Assembly: GCF_003014595.1 (NCBI RefSeq) | Contig: NZ_PYGK01000008.1 | Span: forward strand, 1 to 64,000 | Length of the DNA: 64,000 bases | Source of the DNA: Chitinophaga ginsengisoli | GTDB taxonomy: Bacteria > Bacteroidota > Bacteroidia > Chitinophagales > Chitinophagaceae | Reading direction: 5' to 3' | Shown here: in pieces, positions 1 through 9,558 of the stretch | How positions within the stretch are numbered: the first letter of the stretch is position 1 | How the letters are laid out: each line of letters begins with the position of its first letter | Position numbers and translations under genes: made by a program | Notes under the pieces: model-generated | The model's database searches: none | What the model was told of the DNA's origin: nothing | The model's input: only the letters and a program-made list of their open reading frames with translations

Positions 1-94
1 TCCACTAATGCGAAATAGCCGTCCTGTATGGGTCCTTTCATCCTAACGCAAAATTAGAAAAATTCGTCTCGCTTCACAACTTTTGGCCTTGATC

Positions 95-140
95 CTAGAG
101 GATGACGTTTGGTGCCGTGGTTCGAAATTTATTATCTGAA
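95..140 (+). repeat. Left flank motif, copy L1
   Basis: About 46 bases match the stretch at 27983-28029 with only scattered substitutions; the core GTGGTTCGAAATTTATTAT is identical in both. Each copy lies upstream of a plus-strand cargo (genes at 588-4824 and 28159-28671), and each cargo is followed by a related right-hand motif containing GGTTCGA and GGCACGTAAA. It may be an old attachment or recombination site; this is inference. Confidence 0.55.
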
Positions 141-481
141 AAAATCAGCTTTTCTGCGAAAGAGGAGAGTTATATGTTACCGTTAGATGCTTAACGCAAC
201 CATGCAATATCACTTAGAAAATTGGCAGGTAGTGTAGTTTACTATAATTAATACCTCTCGCTAACTTTTGGTGAAGAACAATAATAACCGGAATTTTCCC
301 CTCGGACCTTTATTACGGGATTATCTAAATTCGCTGCAGCAACCAGTAGCAAAAGGCTAATGGAACTTTATCATAATAGGGCGATAATACTAAAAAAATT
401 AGTATATTAATACCTGATAACTGAAAGTTTTCATAATGACTGAGCTTTATAGCGGTTATACAGGTATTTATATTTATATGT

Positions 482-523
482 ATATCTAAATTAGACCATT
501 AAAAGATGGCCTAATTTAGATAT
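482..523. promoter_or_regulatory. Inverted repeat upstream of deaminase operon
   Basis: The arms ATATCTAAATTAG and CTAATTTAGATAT are perfect and enclose a further CCAT/ATGG pair. It ends about 65 bases before the start codon at 588. It could be an operator or a terminator of upstream transcription; there is no clear T-run for the plus strand. Confidence 0.45.
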
Positions 524-587
524 TGTTGATCTATTATTAGTCGCCAAACAAAACTTAAACCGCTATACTGACCCCCAAACTAACATT

Positions 588-1598
588 ATGACGATTGACT
601 TCCAAAAGGCTTTCAAATTCGACCTTGATACTAACCGCGTATTAGAAGTACCTACACCTGAAGGAGAAACTGATTTCGGTGAATACATCGGCGGATTAAT
701 TATAGACGTTGTAGCAGATGCCCGTAGTAAAAAATATTTGTTCCCTGCTGATGAGACTACAACTATGGCTGATATGGCAAAAATTCTCGCAGACGATCAC
801 AGTGACGTAGCTGCCAGAAGATTTGCCCGTCGCCTTATGACTGCAGAGGCAAGAGTACAAGGGCGCATAGAACATTTGAATAAAGAAGTACAAAGAGGTA
901 TGATGATACAGGCAGTGGTAACTATGGGAGAGCTACGTTATTTTCTGATCATCAAAGCAGAACATTTTGACTTCATTGACGAGAGTAGTACGCTCAAATC
1001 CACCGGCCTTCCGATAAAAAAGAAGATATTTAAAGCCTTTTGCGCTCACCTAGGTGAAGATGACGCACCAACCCATGCCAAGGTAAGTGACTATCGCACC
1101 GTAATATCAACCTATTGGTGGCAAGATTTTTTAGAGTTAAAAGAAGAATATACAGATGAATATAACACGATAAAAAGTTTTGAGGCGCTAGAACGCAAGA
1201 TTTTTAATCCAATGAAAGAAAAACATCCAAGGGATTACATGTACCTACGTAATGCCACAGTGCAATATTATCGTTCTAAAGAAGAATTCGTACTTGAAGA
1301 TTATGTACAAAGTATAATAGCACCTTATATTCCGGAGGATGAAACACTTGAAATGGATAAGGTAGCCGACAGAGTCCGTGCTTTACCGGAAAAACAAGAA
1401 TTTGATGGTCGCTTCCGGGTGATCACCAACAAGATAAAGAAACGAATTATTAAGCATCTACCTCTTACTCCACAGCTGGAACTGGTGATAAAAGAAAATA
1501 TCAATTGGGATCGTACAGTAAAGTCGGTAGTAGTAGATAACCTAAAACATATTCTTATTAGAACCGATGCCGGTTATGACCATTTTAAACCATCGTAA
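588..1598 (+). CDS. NdpA-like nucleoid-associated protein (putative)
   Basis: 336 residues without signal peptide or membrane segment. Overall pattern and length resemble the 37-kDa nucleoid-associated NdpA/YejK family, notably the central stretch around residues 105-135 with MGELRYFLIIKAEHFDFID and an EIVL-type charged C-terminal half. This is a weak family match made by eye. It is first in a three-gene operon: three bases separate its stop from the GTG of the next gene, so translation is probably coupled. Its partners are a membrane protein and a deaminase-like enzyme, so a DNA-housekeeping role is not the obvious reading; stand-alone NdpA-like proteins also appear in conflict-system operons. 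Function is not established by sequence. Confidence 0.55.
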   Translation: MTIDFQKAFKFDLDTNRVLEVPTPEGETDFGEYIGGLIIDVVADARSKKYLFPADETTTMADMAKILADDHSDVAARRFARRLMTAEARVQGRIEHLNKEVQRGMMIQAVVTMGELRYFLIIKAEHFDFIDESSTLKSTGLPIKKKIFKAFCAHLGEDDAPTHAKVSDYRTVISTYWWQDFLELKEEYTDEYNTIKSFEALERKIFNPMKEKHPRDYMYLRNATVQYYRSKEEFVLEDYVQSIIAPYIPEDETLEMDKVADRVRALPEKQEFDGRFRVITNKIKKRIIKHLPLTPQLELVIKENINWDRTVKSVVVDNLKHILIRTDAGYDHFKPS

Positions 1599-1601
1599 AT
1601 T

Positions 1602-3101
1602 GTGTTAGTACTATCCAATTTATTACCCCTATTCTTTGAACATCATCAAGTAAATGAGATCAAAGAAACTGTTGAGCTACTTGAGCTCAAGTCAATATGC
1701 AAGAATCCTAAGAATAACGTGGTAAATACATTATCCACTTTTTTTCAACATCTATACACGGATCACTGGCAGGTGGCAATTGAAGATGGAGATGACCCTT
1801 TTACCTTTGATAATTGGGTAGAAGATCTATCTTCCTTCCTTGAACGCTGGGAACACTTGTTGAATAACTATGATGAAGAGGATGAATGCAAGGTGACTGT
1901 TACTGTGCATAAAGCGGTTCATGATATTAACATGACCTTTGTTTATGATCATGACGCTTTCATGCATTACCTGACGCAGATTAAAGCGATCGATTTTATT
2001 GGTGTCTTTTCCCGGCATCTGATAAAATGTAAGGGAATGGCCATTTTTGTAGTAGCGAGCTTATCAAAACGCGCAGGATCCAATACCGTACATTTTTTAG
2101 AAAACATTCCGCCAATTGGCACCAAACCTAGTTCAGACGTTGATCATACAAAAACATGGGAGCGACTCAAAAGCGTTTGTCAGTTCTCTGGAGTTGAAGA
2201 CTCTATTTTACTGCCATCTGACTTAAAGCTGGAATCGAAGGGTGCCTTGCCACCAAAATTGATCGAAAAATTTGAAAAGTGTGCCCTAGTATTATTACTA
2301 TCCATTGTGGCTGATTTTATGACCATCCGGGAAAATAAGCTGATTGGTAAGCTGAATGGGTATAAAACATTCAATCTAGACTTTGACATTCCCCAATTAA
2401 GTACTGCCTCAATTGACACATACTATAAAATTTATTTATGGTTGCTTACAGGTGGCAACCTCCAGGATAAAATTGGCATTGTACGTAATCTAATCTCACT
2501 AAATGTTGATTCTAATGATCTCTATACCCTACCCGATGCGGTCTATCATTCTATACTTTCCGGATTTAAGGTTTATGAGCGCCAAAACATCAAACAGTAT
2601 ATCGAATTACGTAATAAGATGTACGATCAATTAATGGGATTCAATGAGAAAGCCGGCAAGATCGTGGAGACTTTCGCTAACAGCTTTCAAAAATCTGCAT
2701 TGGCAGTGGTTTCGTTGTACGCTTCTATGATTGTTGTCCGTGTGTTATCTGCCAAAGATGTAAAAGGCGCCTTCACATTGGAGGCTACAATGTTATCCCT
2801 TGCATTTCTACTAATATCTTTTGTGTATTTTTTTATTAGTCGTTGGGAAGTCCGGCAGCAGCGTCTGCGATATACAGAAAGTTATAACAATATGAAATGC
2901 CGTAATGAGGATCTACTTACTAAAGAAGACATTACAAAAATATTAAATAATGACCGTGACTACAAAGCGGACTTGGCGTTAATCGATGGCAAATTACAGG
3001 AGTATTCCGTCCTGTGGTTGCTGCTACTAGCCATATTAGCAACAATTACACTGCTTTTATTTCACCTAAATCAGAGAGATATTTACACACCTACCCTTTG
3101 A
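1602..3101 (+). CDS. Unknown protein with C-terminal membrane segments
   Basis: 499 residues starting at GTG, three bases after the upstream stop; I do not recognise a family. Residues 1-360 are soluble and mixed alpha/beta. The C-terminal part has hydrophobic segments at about 367-385 and 395-417, a basic/charged amphipathic stretch (about 420-465), and a third segment near 470-490 ending in a short tail. This layout, a large cytosolic region hung on C-terminal membrane helices, is common in effector or sensor subunits of bacterial conflict systems. One base separates it from the deaminase gene downstream, so the three proteins are likely co-expressed and may act together at the membrane. 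Confidence 0.6.
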   Translation: MLVLSNLLPLFFEHHQVNEIKETVELLELKSICKNPKNNVVNTLSTFFQHLYTDHWQVAIEDGDDPFTFDNWVEDLSSFLERWEHLLNNYDEEDECKVTVTVHKAVHDINMTFVYDHDAFMHYLTQIKAIDFIGVFSRHLIKCKGMAIFVVASLSKRAGSNTVHFLENIPPIGTKPSSDVDHTKTWERLKSVCQFSGVEDSILLPSDLKLESKGALPPKLIEKFEKCALVLLLSIVADFMTIRENKLIGKLNGYKTFNLDFDIPQLSTASIDTYYKIYLWLLTGGNLQDKIGIVRNLISLNVDSNDLYTLPDAVYHSILSGFKVYERQNIKQYIELRNKMYDQLMGFNEKAGKIVETFANSFQKSALAVVSLYASMIVVRVLSAKDVKGAFTLEATMLSLAFLLISFVYFFISRWEVRQQRLRYTESYNNMKCRNEDLLTKEDITKILNNDRDYKADLALIDGKLQEYSVLWLLLLAILATITLLLFHLNQRDIYTPTL

Positions 3102-3102
3102 A

Positions 3103-4824
3103 ATGAAAACGATGCGCAAATATAATTATTTATTCTCCGGCGTATTGGCTTTTATAGAAGTCTTATTGCTTACAGCATTGCTAAAAAAAGACTTATCATG
3201 GTCATGGTCTCCTATTAGTATACCGATTACAGGGTTTATTGTTACACTGATTTGGGCGGCACAACTGTACTTTGTTGTCCGAGCCAAAGCCCCACAAGCT
3301 GTCGGAAACCTCGCTGTGGATTTTACCCAACGTCCAAGTGTCTTTGTAAGCGTGATCTGCTGTATCGGATTTCTATTCTTATGGCTGTTATTTGCTATCA
3401 TTGTCTTCACATCTCGTCCCCAACAATACCAGACCTCCCAACAGGTAAATGATTATTTTGAGAAAATCCGTGATGATCATGTTATACTGACAGCATTTTT
3501 AACAGCCATGCCCAAAGGCGGAGATCTGCATCATCATTATTCTGGGTCAATATATGGGGAAACCTACTGGAACATGTTAACTGACAGCGATGGTTGGATG
3601 AACCCGTACAGCCTCGAGGTAGACACTGTAGGTGCACGACACAAGCCTCCATGGAAGCATTTTAATGCGCTACGCTCAGAGATGTGGTTCGACTCTCTTA
3701 AACAGGCTTTTTTGCGTAAAGTGTCTGTCAAAAACTATGATGAATTGATCGGTCCAACTGATCAGCACTTCTTCTCGACCTTTGCCAGACTTACTGCTGT
3801 GGAAAGTTATGATATGCAAAAGTGTTTGCAGGAACTCAAAAAACGAGCCGTTGCTGAAAATGTACATTATATTGAAACTATGCTGGGATCTCCAGATACC
3901 GCTATACAACTGTCTACGGGACCGGCTTGGGAACAGTCAATGACTGGAGCCCTGTTATCTGATAGCACATCGGTATTGGATACACTCAATAAGGTATATG
4001 CTGCTCTTATAACAGCGGGCGTCACTAATACTGCTACAAAATTCTGTCACAAGCTAGACCTGCTCCATCAAAAGGCAACTATTGACGATAGCGCATTCAT
4101 GATGCGTTATCAGTTGCATGCCAACAGGAGTGCACCGCCACTTAGTGTATATAGAAAGCTTTTAATCGCCTTTCACTCAGCCAGCTTAGACTCACTGGTT
4201 GTAGGGGTTAATCTGGTTTCACCGGAAGATGGGGAAGTGTCAATGCGGGACTATAGCCTGCATATGTTAATGTTTGCTCACCTACACCGGCACTATCCTA
4301 ATATCAAATATGCGCTACATGCCGGTGAGCTGGCATCAGGAATGGTACAACCGGAGCTGCTACGTTACCACATCCGACAGGCAATCTTTGTGGCAGGTGC
4401 GCAACGCATTGGCCATGGTGTCGATATCGCTCATGAGGCACATTGTGTTGAGCTACTGAATACAATGAGTAAACGTAAAATACCGGTGGAAATCAACTTA
4501 AGCAGTAATGAATTCATCTTGCATGTAAAAAATGAGAAACATCCTATCATGTTGTATCACTCGCACAAGGTGCCGATTATTATCAGTACTGATGATGCAG
4601 GAGTGCTACGTACTGATTTGACGCAGCAATATATCTTATTGGCTACTAGGTATCCCTCCCTGCCTTATATTGAAATCAAAAAAATCGTTAGAAACAGTAT
4701 TGCATTTAGCTTTTTACAACCTAATCTGAAGCGTCAGAAGCTCCAACAACTGGATAAGGCTCTAAGCGAATTTGAAAATGATGTGCTGCGAAATAATCAG
4801 GCTTCTGAAAGCAGCATTAAGTAA
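3103..4824 (+). CDS. Membrane-anchored adenosine deaminase-like protein
   Basis: 573 residues. Three N-terminal hydrophobic segments (about 10-28, 38-58, 78-100) precede a TIM-barrel amidohydrolase domain. Visible motifs are MPKGGDLHHHYSG (metal-binding HxH near 143-145), HAGE (406-409, catalytic Glu), RIGHG (His 438), NLSSNE, and STDDAG (Asp 497/498). These are the metal and proton-transfer residues of adenosine deaminases, closest in style to the long ADGF/ADA2 type. All key residues are present, so activity on a purine nucleoside or nucleotide is likely. Membrane anchoring is unusual for the family. As the last gene of the operon it may be the effector, as RdrB deaminases are in RADAR, although the partner genes here differ. 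Confidence 0.85.
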   Translation: MKTMRKYNYLFSGVLAFIEVLLLTALLKKDLSWSWSPISIPITGFIVTLIWAAQLYFVVRAKAPQAVGNLAVDFTQRPSVFVSVICCIGFLFLWLLFAIIVFTSRPQQYQTSQQVNDYFEKIRDDHVILTAFLTAMPKGGDLHHHYSGSIYGETYWNMLTDSDGWMNPYSLEVDTVGARHKPPWKHFNALRSEMWFDSLKQAFLRKVSVKNYDELIGPTDQHFFSTFARLTAVESYDMQKCLQELKKRAVAENVHYIETMLGSPDTAIQLSTGPAWEQSMTGALLSDSTSVLDTLNKVYAALITAGVTNTATKFCHKLDLLHQKATIDDSAFMMRYQLHANRSAPPLSVYRKLLIAFHSASLDSLVVGVNLVSPEDGEVSMRDYSLHMLMFAHLHRHYPNIKYALHAGELASGMVQPELLRYHIRQAIFVAGAQRIGHGVDIAHEAHCVELLNTMSKRKIPVEINLSSNEFILHVKNEKHPIMLYHSHKVPIIISTDDAGVLRTDLTQQYILLATRYPSLPYIEIKKIVRNSIAFSFLQPNLKRQKLQQLDKALSEFENDVLRNNQASESSIK

Positions 4825-4965
4825 TGATATCAACGACTTATTAGGTGATTCACAATGTCTATAACGAACATTTAAGACTCCTCTACGATCGGTGGGTATT
4901 TTTAACAATATGTCCTTGCCAGTTTTACTGAAACACGAATAATTTACTGATAATCAAACATATTT

Positions 4966-4997
4966 GGTTCGACCCCTACCGCTACTGGGCACGTAAA
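4966..4997 (+). repeat. Right flank motif, copy R1
   Basis: GGTTCGACCCCTACCGCTAC followed by TGGGCACGTAAA resembles the 3' end of a tRNA gene, but no tRNA body precedes it. A diverged copy is at 28687-28718 and a weaker one at 27896-27907; each is followed directly by a terminator hairpin. It closes the deaminase operon cargo. Possibly an attachment-site remnant. Confidence 0.5.
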
Positions 4998-5001
4998 TGG
5001 C

Positions 5002-5037
5002 AAACGCCGGAGATTATGTCTTCGGCGTTTTTGTTTT
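5002..5037 (+). terminator. Intrinsic terminator after R1
   Basis: The arms AAACGCCG and CGGCGTTT enclose a loop, followed by TTTTGTTTTT. It follows the deaminase operon and the R1 motif. Confidence 0.75.
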
Positions 5038-5067
5038 TAATATAATCCCACTACATATAAAGGAGGA

Positions 5068-5697
5068 TCAAGTTGAATTCGGATCAAGTTGAAAACCCAT
5101 TTGCTGGTCGTAGTCTCTCACAACATCTTCCATAAATTCTCTCATGCTCCTAAAGAACTGTTGTTCCCTTTCATTTGATACAATGTGGTGGTTCACGATA
5201 TCCCTTTGAAGAATTTCCTGCCTTTTACTTATACTGCCTTTATAGACCCAATTTTCAGGACTGTGATTTGATGGCATCAACAACTCAAAATAATTTGACG
5301 GATATTCGAATTGGGCTGTGATATGAGTACCGGCATTTAAATAATGTAAGCAGGAATCTGTTCCTACCGTACTAAGCAAGTATTCTCCCTGGCCTATATC
5401 AGCCGCAATTCCACCGTCGAACTGAACACCAATACCTCCGGAAACAACACTTTTTATAACTGTTCTTATACTGCTGCTTTTTGCTTGTAGTATTGTTTTT
5501 TCGCGTACAAAAAAAATGATAGATCTTATCGTACAAGCGTTAAAAGAATAATCCTGATACAAGATATCTAAACTCGGCGTTGTGAAAAAAAGAGGAGGCC
5601 GTGTCGAGAAAGTATGAATGAAATTACAATACTGCAATGGGATTACATTGACTCCTCTTAAAATATCTAGTGAATCATTAACTATATAGAACCTCAT
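5068..5697 (-). CDS. AraC-type regulator N-terminal half, no HTH
   Basis: About 209 residues from the ATG at 5697 (an upstream in-frame ATG at 5730 adds 11 residues). It resembles the ligand-binding half of AraC-type regulators frequent in Chitinophagaceae, but it stops after a short helical tail and has no AraC helix-turn-helix. The product may therefore be a truncated regulator or a stand-alone sensor. It follows FecR by 82 bases on the same strand and may be co-transcribed with sigma/FecR. A full-length AraC-type protein is encoded at 7781-8800 on the other side of this pair. Confidence 0.55.
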   Translation of the reverse strand: MRFYIVNDSLDILRGVNVIPLQYCNFIHTFSTRPPLFFTTPSLDILYQDYSFNACTIRSIIFFVREKTILQAKSSSIRTVIKSVVSGGIGVQFDGGIAADIGQGEYLLSTVGTDSCLHYLNAGTHITAQFEYPSNYFELLMPSNHSPENWVYKGSISKRQEILQRDIVNHHIVSNEREQQFFRSMREFMEDVVRDYDQQMGFQLDPNST

Positions 5698-5779
5698 TAA
5701 AAAAAATTTTAAAGGCAAGCGAGTGAACATGAAGTTCTTTATTCCTACTGAAATAGCATATCAGTGGCTTTATACTTAG

Positions 5780-6931
5780 CTACTTTACACTTTTTAAATG
5801 AAGTTCTGATCCTACATAATAATATCGAAGGGCTGAGGTTTTCTCCAAAGCCTTCAAAAATATGTCAAGGGGTTTCTTTTTATTAATACTTCCGGTAAAT
5901 GTGGCGGCAGCCAACTCATTATCATCTATTACAATTTTCGAGACATCGAACCACCTGGGAATCACATCAGCAATTTCACGCATCGAAGAATGATTAAAGA
6001 AAAATATACCATCCATCCAGGAAAGCGTCATTTTGGGTTCAAATGTCCTTGTAACTGCCGGATGGTTCAGAGTACTCACTACCTCAAACCCTGGTTTAGC
6101 TATTATTTCCTCATTCTTCCTATTGATAATTATACTACCTGACACCAACGAGGCTATCATTATACCTGGTTTGTATGTATTTATATTAAAATTGGTTCCT
6201 AATACTTTAATATCCCCCATCTCTGTATGAACAATAAAAGGCCTATTAGGATCTGTTTTAACTGTAATGTATGCCTCCCCATCAACATAAATCTCTCTGG
6301 CGGTTTCGGGGAAGTTGAAAGGAAACTTGAGAGTTGTAGAAGAATTTAGATGAATAGAGGAGCCGTCTGAAAGAACCAAGGTATAGTCCAATTTAGAAGG
6401 TACAAATAAGTCGTTTAAACGATAATCGTTATTTTTCCTTGAATTAAAAGTCAAAGTATGACTACTATCGTTTATAGCGATACCATCACGCTCAATTTTC
6501 TTACCGTTATTACTACCAAGTAAATAGACGATACCGTCTGCAGCTTTCAGTTTAATAGAATTTGAAAATTTGATGCTTTCATTGTTGTCTAACTTCGCAC
6601 CAAAGTCACTTTTTCTCAATAAAAAAAATAACGGCGCTGTAATTAGTAAGATAATGGAAGCTGCAACCAGATAACGGAAATTCCTCCGTCGGTTCAAATG
6701 CGACTGCTTCCTTTGATTAAACATAACTAATGCTGCTGAAACATCTCGCTTCGGTGGATTTTTGGGAAGCAACCCGCTTTCTATTCTTGCTATATGCCTA
6801 TCGTACATTAACCGGATTTCAGGGTTCCCACTAACAAGGGTTCGCAGCTCAACCTTTTCTTGTTCAGTAATTTCATTTACATACTCTTTTGTAAAAAGTA
6901 TCTCAGCGTGTATTTTCAAAGCCTCGTCCAT
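5780..6931 (-). CDS. FecR-family anti-sigma factor
   Basis: 383 residues, the usual length for Bacteroidota FecR regulators. A short cytoplasmic N-terminal region (1-85) is followed by one membrane segment (about 86-106, YLVAASIILLITAPLFFLL), then a periplasmic FecR domain around 185-285 (SSIHLNSSTTLKFP, FIVHTEMGDIKVLGTNFNI) and a C-terminal DUF4974-type domain (about 315-380). It should hold the adjacent ECF sigma factor until a signal passes from a TonB-dependent transporter with an STN domain; such a SusC is encoded at 17401-20709. It lies 41 bases downstream of the sigma gene. Confidence 0.92.
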   Translation of the reverse strand: MDEALKIHAEILFTKEYVNEITEQEKVELRTLVSGNPEIRLMYDRHIARIESGLLPKNPPKRDVSAALVMFNQRKQSHLNRRRNFRYLVAASIILLITAPLFFLLRKSDFGAKLDNNESIKFSNSIKLKAADGIVYLLGSNNGKKIERDGIAINDSSHTLTFNSRKNNDYRLNDLFVPSKLDYTLVLSDGSSIHLNSSTTLKFPFNFPETAREIYVDGEAYITVKTDPNRPFIVHTEMGDIKVLGTNFNINTYKPGIMIASLVSGSIIINRKNEEIIAKPGFEVVSTLNHPAVTRTFEPKMTLSWMDGIFFFNHSSMREIADVIPRWFDVSKIVIDDNELAAATFTGSINKKKPLDIFLKALEKTSALRYYYVGSELHLKSVK

Positions 6932-6972
6932 TCTCCGAATGTGGTTACAATGAGTGATATGTACATTTTATT

Positions 6973-7521
6973 CTATAACTGGCTATATTCTCTGCGAAGT
7001 TTAAATATTGCCCTCTCCAGGTGTTTTTTGAAACTGCTCAAAGCAATACGCATTGTCGATGCTCCTTCCCGATAGGTTTTCTCCTGCATATATACGCTAT
7101 CCAGGGCTTGCCTTTGTTGATCTGTAAGTTTAGATATAGCCATTGATAATCTACGGGAGTAGAAGGCTTCGTCCATCTGGTGCTTAAATGAGTCTTCTGT
7201 TTGGTAAGCAAGGGAATCTTTAGAAAGATTATCCTGAAATTTTTTTTGACTTTTATGCCTACGTAAATAATCTATACAATTATGCTTGAGTACGACGAAA
7301 AGGATTCGATCTAGATTATTGTCTTCCGGTTGAATATACAATTTTTTCTCCCATACCTCCATGAAGGTATCCTGGACCATATCCTCTGCGACATGATCAA
7401 GAAGTACCAATTCAAGAGCTCTATAGTAGAGTCTATTGTAATACCTTTCGAAAAAAAGCTCGTAGGCACTATTATGCCCCTCAATAAGGGCTTTAACTAT
7501 GAAGTCAGAATCACACGACAT
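6973..7521 (-). CDS. ECF RNA polymerase sigma factor
   Basis: 182 residues from the ATG at 7521; an upstream in-frame start at 7593 would add an atypical 24-residue tail. Region 2 is seen near 15-80 (FFERYYNRLYYRALELV, DMVQDTFMEVWEKK) and region 4 near 115-170 (LTDQQRQALDSVYMQEKTYREGA). It directs transcription when released by the FecR protein encoded immediately downstream. The likely target is the SusC/SusD operon and perhaps the peptide genes; this is inferred from the usual sigma-FecR-SusCD arrangement, here split by the lanthipeptide genes. Confidence 0.93.
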   Translation of the reverse strand: MSCDSDFIVKALIEGHNSAYELFFERYYNRLYYRALELVLLDHVAEDMVQDTFMEVWEKKLYIQPEDNNLDRILFVVLKHNCIDYLRRHKSQKKFQDNLSKDSLAYQTEDSFKHQMDEAFYSRRLSMAISKLTDQQRQALDSVYMQEKTYREGASTMRIALSSFKKHLERAIFKLRREYSQL

Positions 7522-7780
7522 ATAAGAGCTAAAATTAACAAAAAAAAAAGATTTCGTAATATAATTTTTAGCATAAACACCCATGGTTCCCAATGCTTAA
7601 TAATTCAGCATTTTTTCAAATACTGATCAGCTCTATATAAAAACATGATAAACAAAATGCGATTGGTATGCAGTCATGTTAAATCTAACTGCTGGTGGAG
7701 ATCTTTAAGGTTAATTTTATGTAAATTCATCATAGATACTGGAGCCCTCGCTCGTTTTGCTAACCTAATAAATTTAGAAA

Positions 7781-8800
7781 ATGCGCCTTGTTGTTGAGCC
7801 CTATGCGCTGCTTGAAGAGAGCGCCCACCCACCTGTACCTGGACGAATAAGAAGAAGCAGTAAGCGTTTGCCAGTTACGGAATATGCAAAGTACTCATCT
7901 GGAACTATAATTACTCAAAAACTACTTAACAATTTTTGCTCCATATATCTTTATAGCATCGATGCGAAACAAACAATGCACCTGATTATTAAGTCCATGG
8001 AACCGAAGGTTGTATTGCAAATCTTGTTAGAGGCCAATAACACGATTGAGATTAATGAGAGGTTATACGAGGGAATAAAGCGATTAACGGCAACACTCAT
8101 TATAGTTCCAAAGGGAACTACGCGGTTAAGAGTCAAAAAAGATAAAGTGAAATTAATCTACATTGAACTGGGATTTGATCTATTGAATGAGCTCTCTGCG
8201 GAGGCAGAGATATTTCAAAGAGCACTGAACAAGCTACTATATTCTAATGAAATACTCTTTGATGTGATTGCGACGGAATATCTGGAGGATTTACTTATAT
8301 ACAACTTTGAGCAAGCAATCGAATATAATTATACACATGGAAACAGAAATATCACATTTAAATCAATAATTTATTCTTTTTTATCGCATTTTCTGCAAAG
8401 TAGGCAAGATAAGTCAGAGTTAAACGCATCATTGCCAGATATTCCTCATAGAGAAAAAATAATGAACATACGAGATACTATAAGATCACATCCTAATTTG
8501 CAAACATGCCGACTTGAGAATCTGTCGAAAGAATTTCTATTAAGTAAACAAATGATTGGCCAACTTTTTTACCAGTTATTTAATATACACATCTCTGAAT
8601 TTTTATCCAGTCAAATAATGGAAAAAGCAGTTTTAATGCTAACCACTACTTCGATTCCTATTAAAGAAATCGCAGCAGAACTCGGCTATTCTGCAAGCTC
8701 CAATTTTGTCCGGGCCTTCTATGAAATACATAATGAATATCCAGCAGATGTTAGATTAAACGGAAAAATAGGAAACAGGAAAACTAAAAAAAATAACTAA
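7781..8800 (+). CDS. AraC-family transcriptional regulator
   Basis: 339 residues, soluble. The N-terminal ~200 residues are a variable sensor region. The C-terminal ~100 residues form an AraC double helix-turn-helix: a first helix pair near 240-275 and the conserved second half around 290-325 (SIPIKEIAAELGYSASSNFV, then F and P as in FxxxxxxxP). It is transcribed divergently from the sigma/FecR genes and precedes the MauE/thioredoxin/LanKC genes, so it is a natural candidate for their regulator. No operator was recognised. Confidence 0.85.
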   Translation: MRLVVEPYALLEESAHPPVPGRIRRSSKRLPVTEYAKYSSGTIITQKLLNNFCSIYLYSIDAKQTMHLIIKSMEPKVVLQILLEANNTIEINERLYEGIKRLTATLIIVPKGTTRLRVKKDKVKLIYIELGFDLLNELSAEAEIFQRALNKLLYSNEILFDVIATEYLEDLLIYNFEQAIEYNYTHGNRNITFKSIIYSFLSHFLQSRQDKSELNASLPDIPHREKIMNIRDTIRSHPNLQTCRLENLSKEFLLSKQMIGQLFYQLFNIHISEFLSSQIMEKAVLMLTTTSIPIKEIAAELGYSASSNFVRAFYEIHNEYPADVRLNGKIGNRKTKKNN

Positions 8801-9107
8801 ATGATAATTGAAAAATTTCAAATGATAGCTGATTTTAAATTTAATTTCTGAAATTTGGCGTGTAACAACTTATGAAAATGTCTATGCATTTATTAGTATA
8901 CCCTGAATAAAATTTCGTATACACAGCTATATACTTTCCGCTTACTTGAATTATAAATTGGCAGTTAACCAGTAGATATCAATTGAAGATAATCAGATAC
9001 CCCCTTTGTCTAATAGAATATATTAGCTGAAGCTACTAAGGCTATAGGAGAGTTGTTAGTACTCTTTTATATCCATTCAAAATTACAATACCCATATACT
9101 TCTTTTT
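8801..9107. other. AT-rich intergenic stretch before mauE-like gene
   Basis: About 307 bases with no coding signal, rich in A/T runs. It presumably carries the promoter for the peptide-maturation genes starting at 9108. No defined motif could be supported. Confidence 0.5.
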
Positions 9108-9536
9108 ATGAATAAGAAACTCCTTTTTAATGTTGCCACACAACTATTAATACTTCTATTTACTTATACGGGAATCAGTAAGCTGCTTGTATATAGTACA
9201 TTCAAGATGCAGTTAGAGCGGCAACCTTTGACATCAAACTTTGCTATATCATTAGCAATTATTTTACCAATTGCTGAGTTATTGATTGCGCTATTTTTAT
9301 TAACAAATCGTATGAAAAGATTTGGGATTTACGGTTCCCTTGGTTTGATGCTGATGTTTACCCTTTATGTAGCCTACATGGTAATATTTGTTCCTCATAG
9401 CCAATTACCATGCTCTTGCGGAGGTATTATAAAAGAAATGAACTGGACGCAACATTTGTATTTTAATATTTTGTTTACGATCATAGCCCTATTAGGTCTG
9501 TGGACATATAATAAAACATCAATTGCCAAATATTGA
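9108..9536 (+). CDS. MauE/DoxX-like membrane redox protein
   Basis: 142 residues with four hydrophobic segments (about 7-25, 45-63, 72-95, 115-133), the MauE/DoxX fold. The loop motif LPCSCGGI near residues 100-107 carries the Cys pair typical of Bacteroidota MauE-like proteins. MauE is needed for disulfide formation in methylamine dehydrogenase; relatives pass electrons between the membrane and periplasmic thioredoxin-like proteins. The next gene encodes such a protein, and the peptides downstream are Cys-containing. The likely role is oxidative maturation or export of these peptides (inference). Confidence 0.8.
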   Translation: MNKKLLFNVATQLLILLFTYTGISKLLVYSTFKMQLERQPLTSNFAISLAIILPIAELLIALFLLTNRMKRFGIYGSLGLMLMFTLYVAYMVIFVPHSQLPCSCGGIIKEMNWTQHLYFNILFTIIALLGLWTYNKTSIAKY

Positions 9537-9558
9537 ACCCGTACACAAACTACAAAAT

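Larger units (their letters stand above)
1..587. other. Non-coding left edge of window
   Basis: No convincing gene is seen. The stretch is AT-rich and stop-dense. It holds a flank motif at about 95-140 that recurs near 27983-28029 and an inverted repeat at 482-523 just upstream of the first operon. The promoter of the operon starting at 588 presumably lies here. Confidence 0.6.

Noticed and set aside
4966-4997. Possible tRNA gene
   Set aside because: Only a 3'-end-like stretch is present; no D-arm, anticodon arm or matching acceptor strand can be folded upstream.
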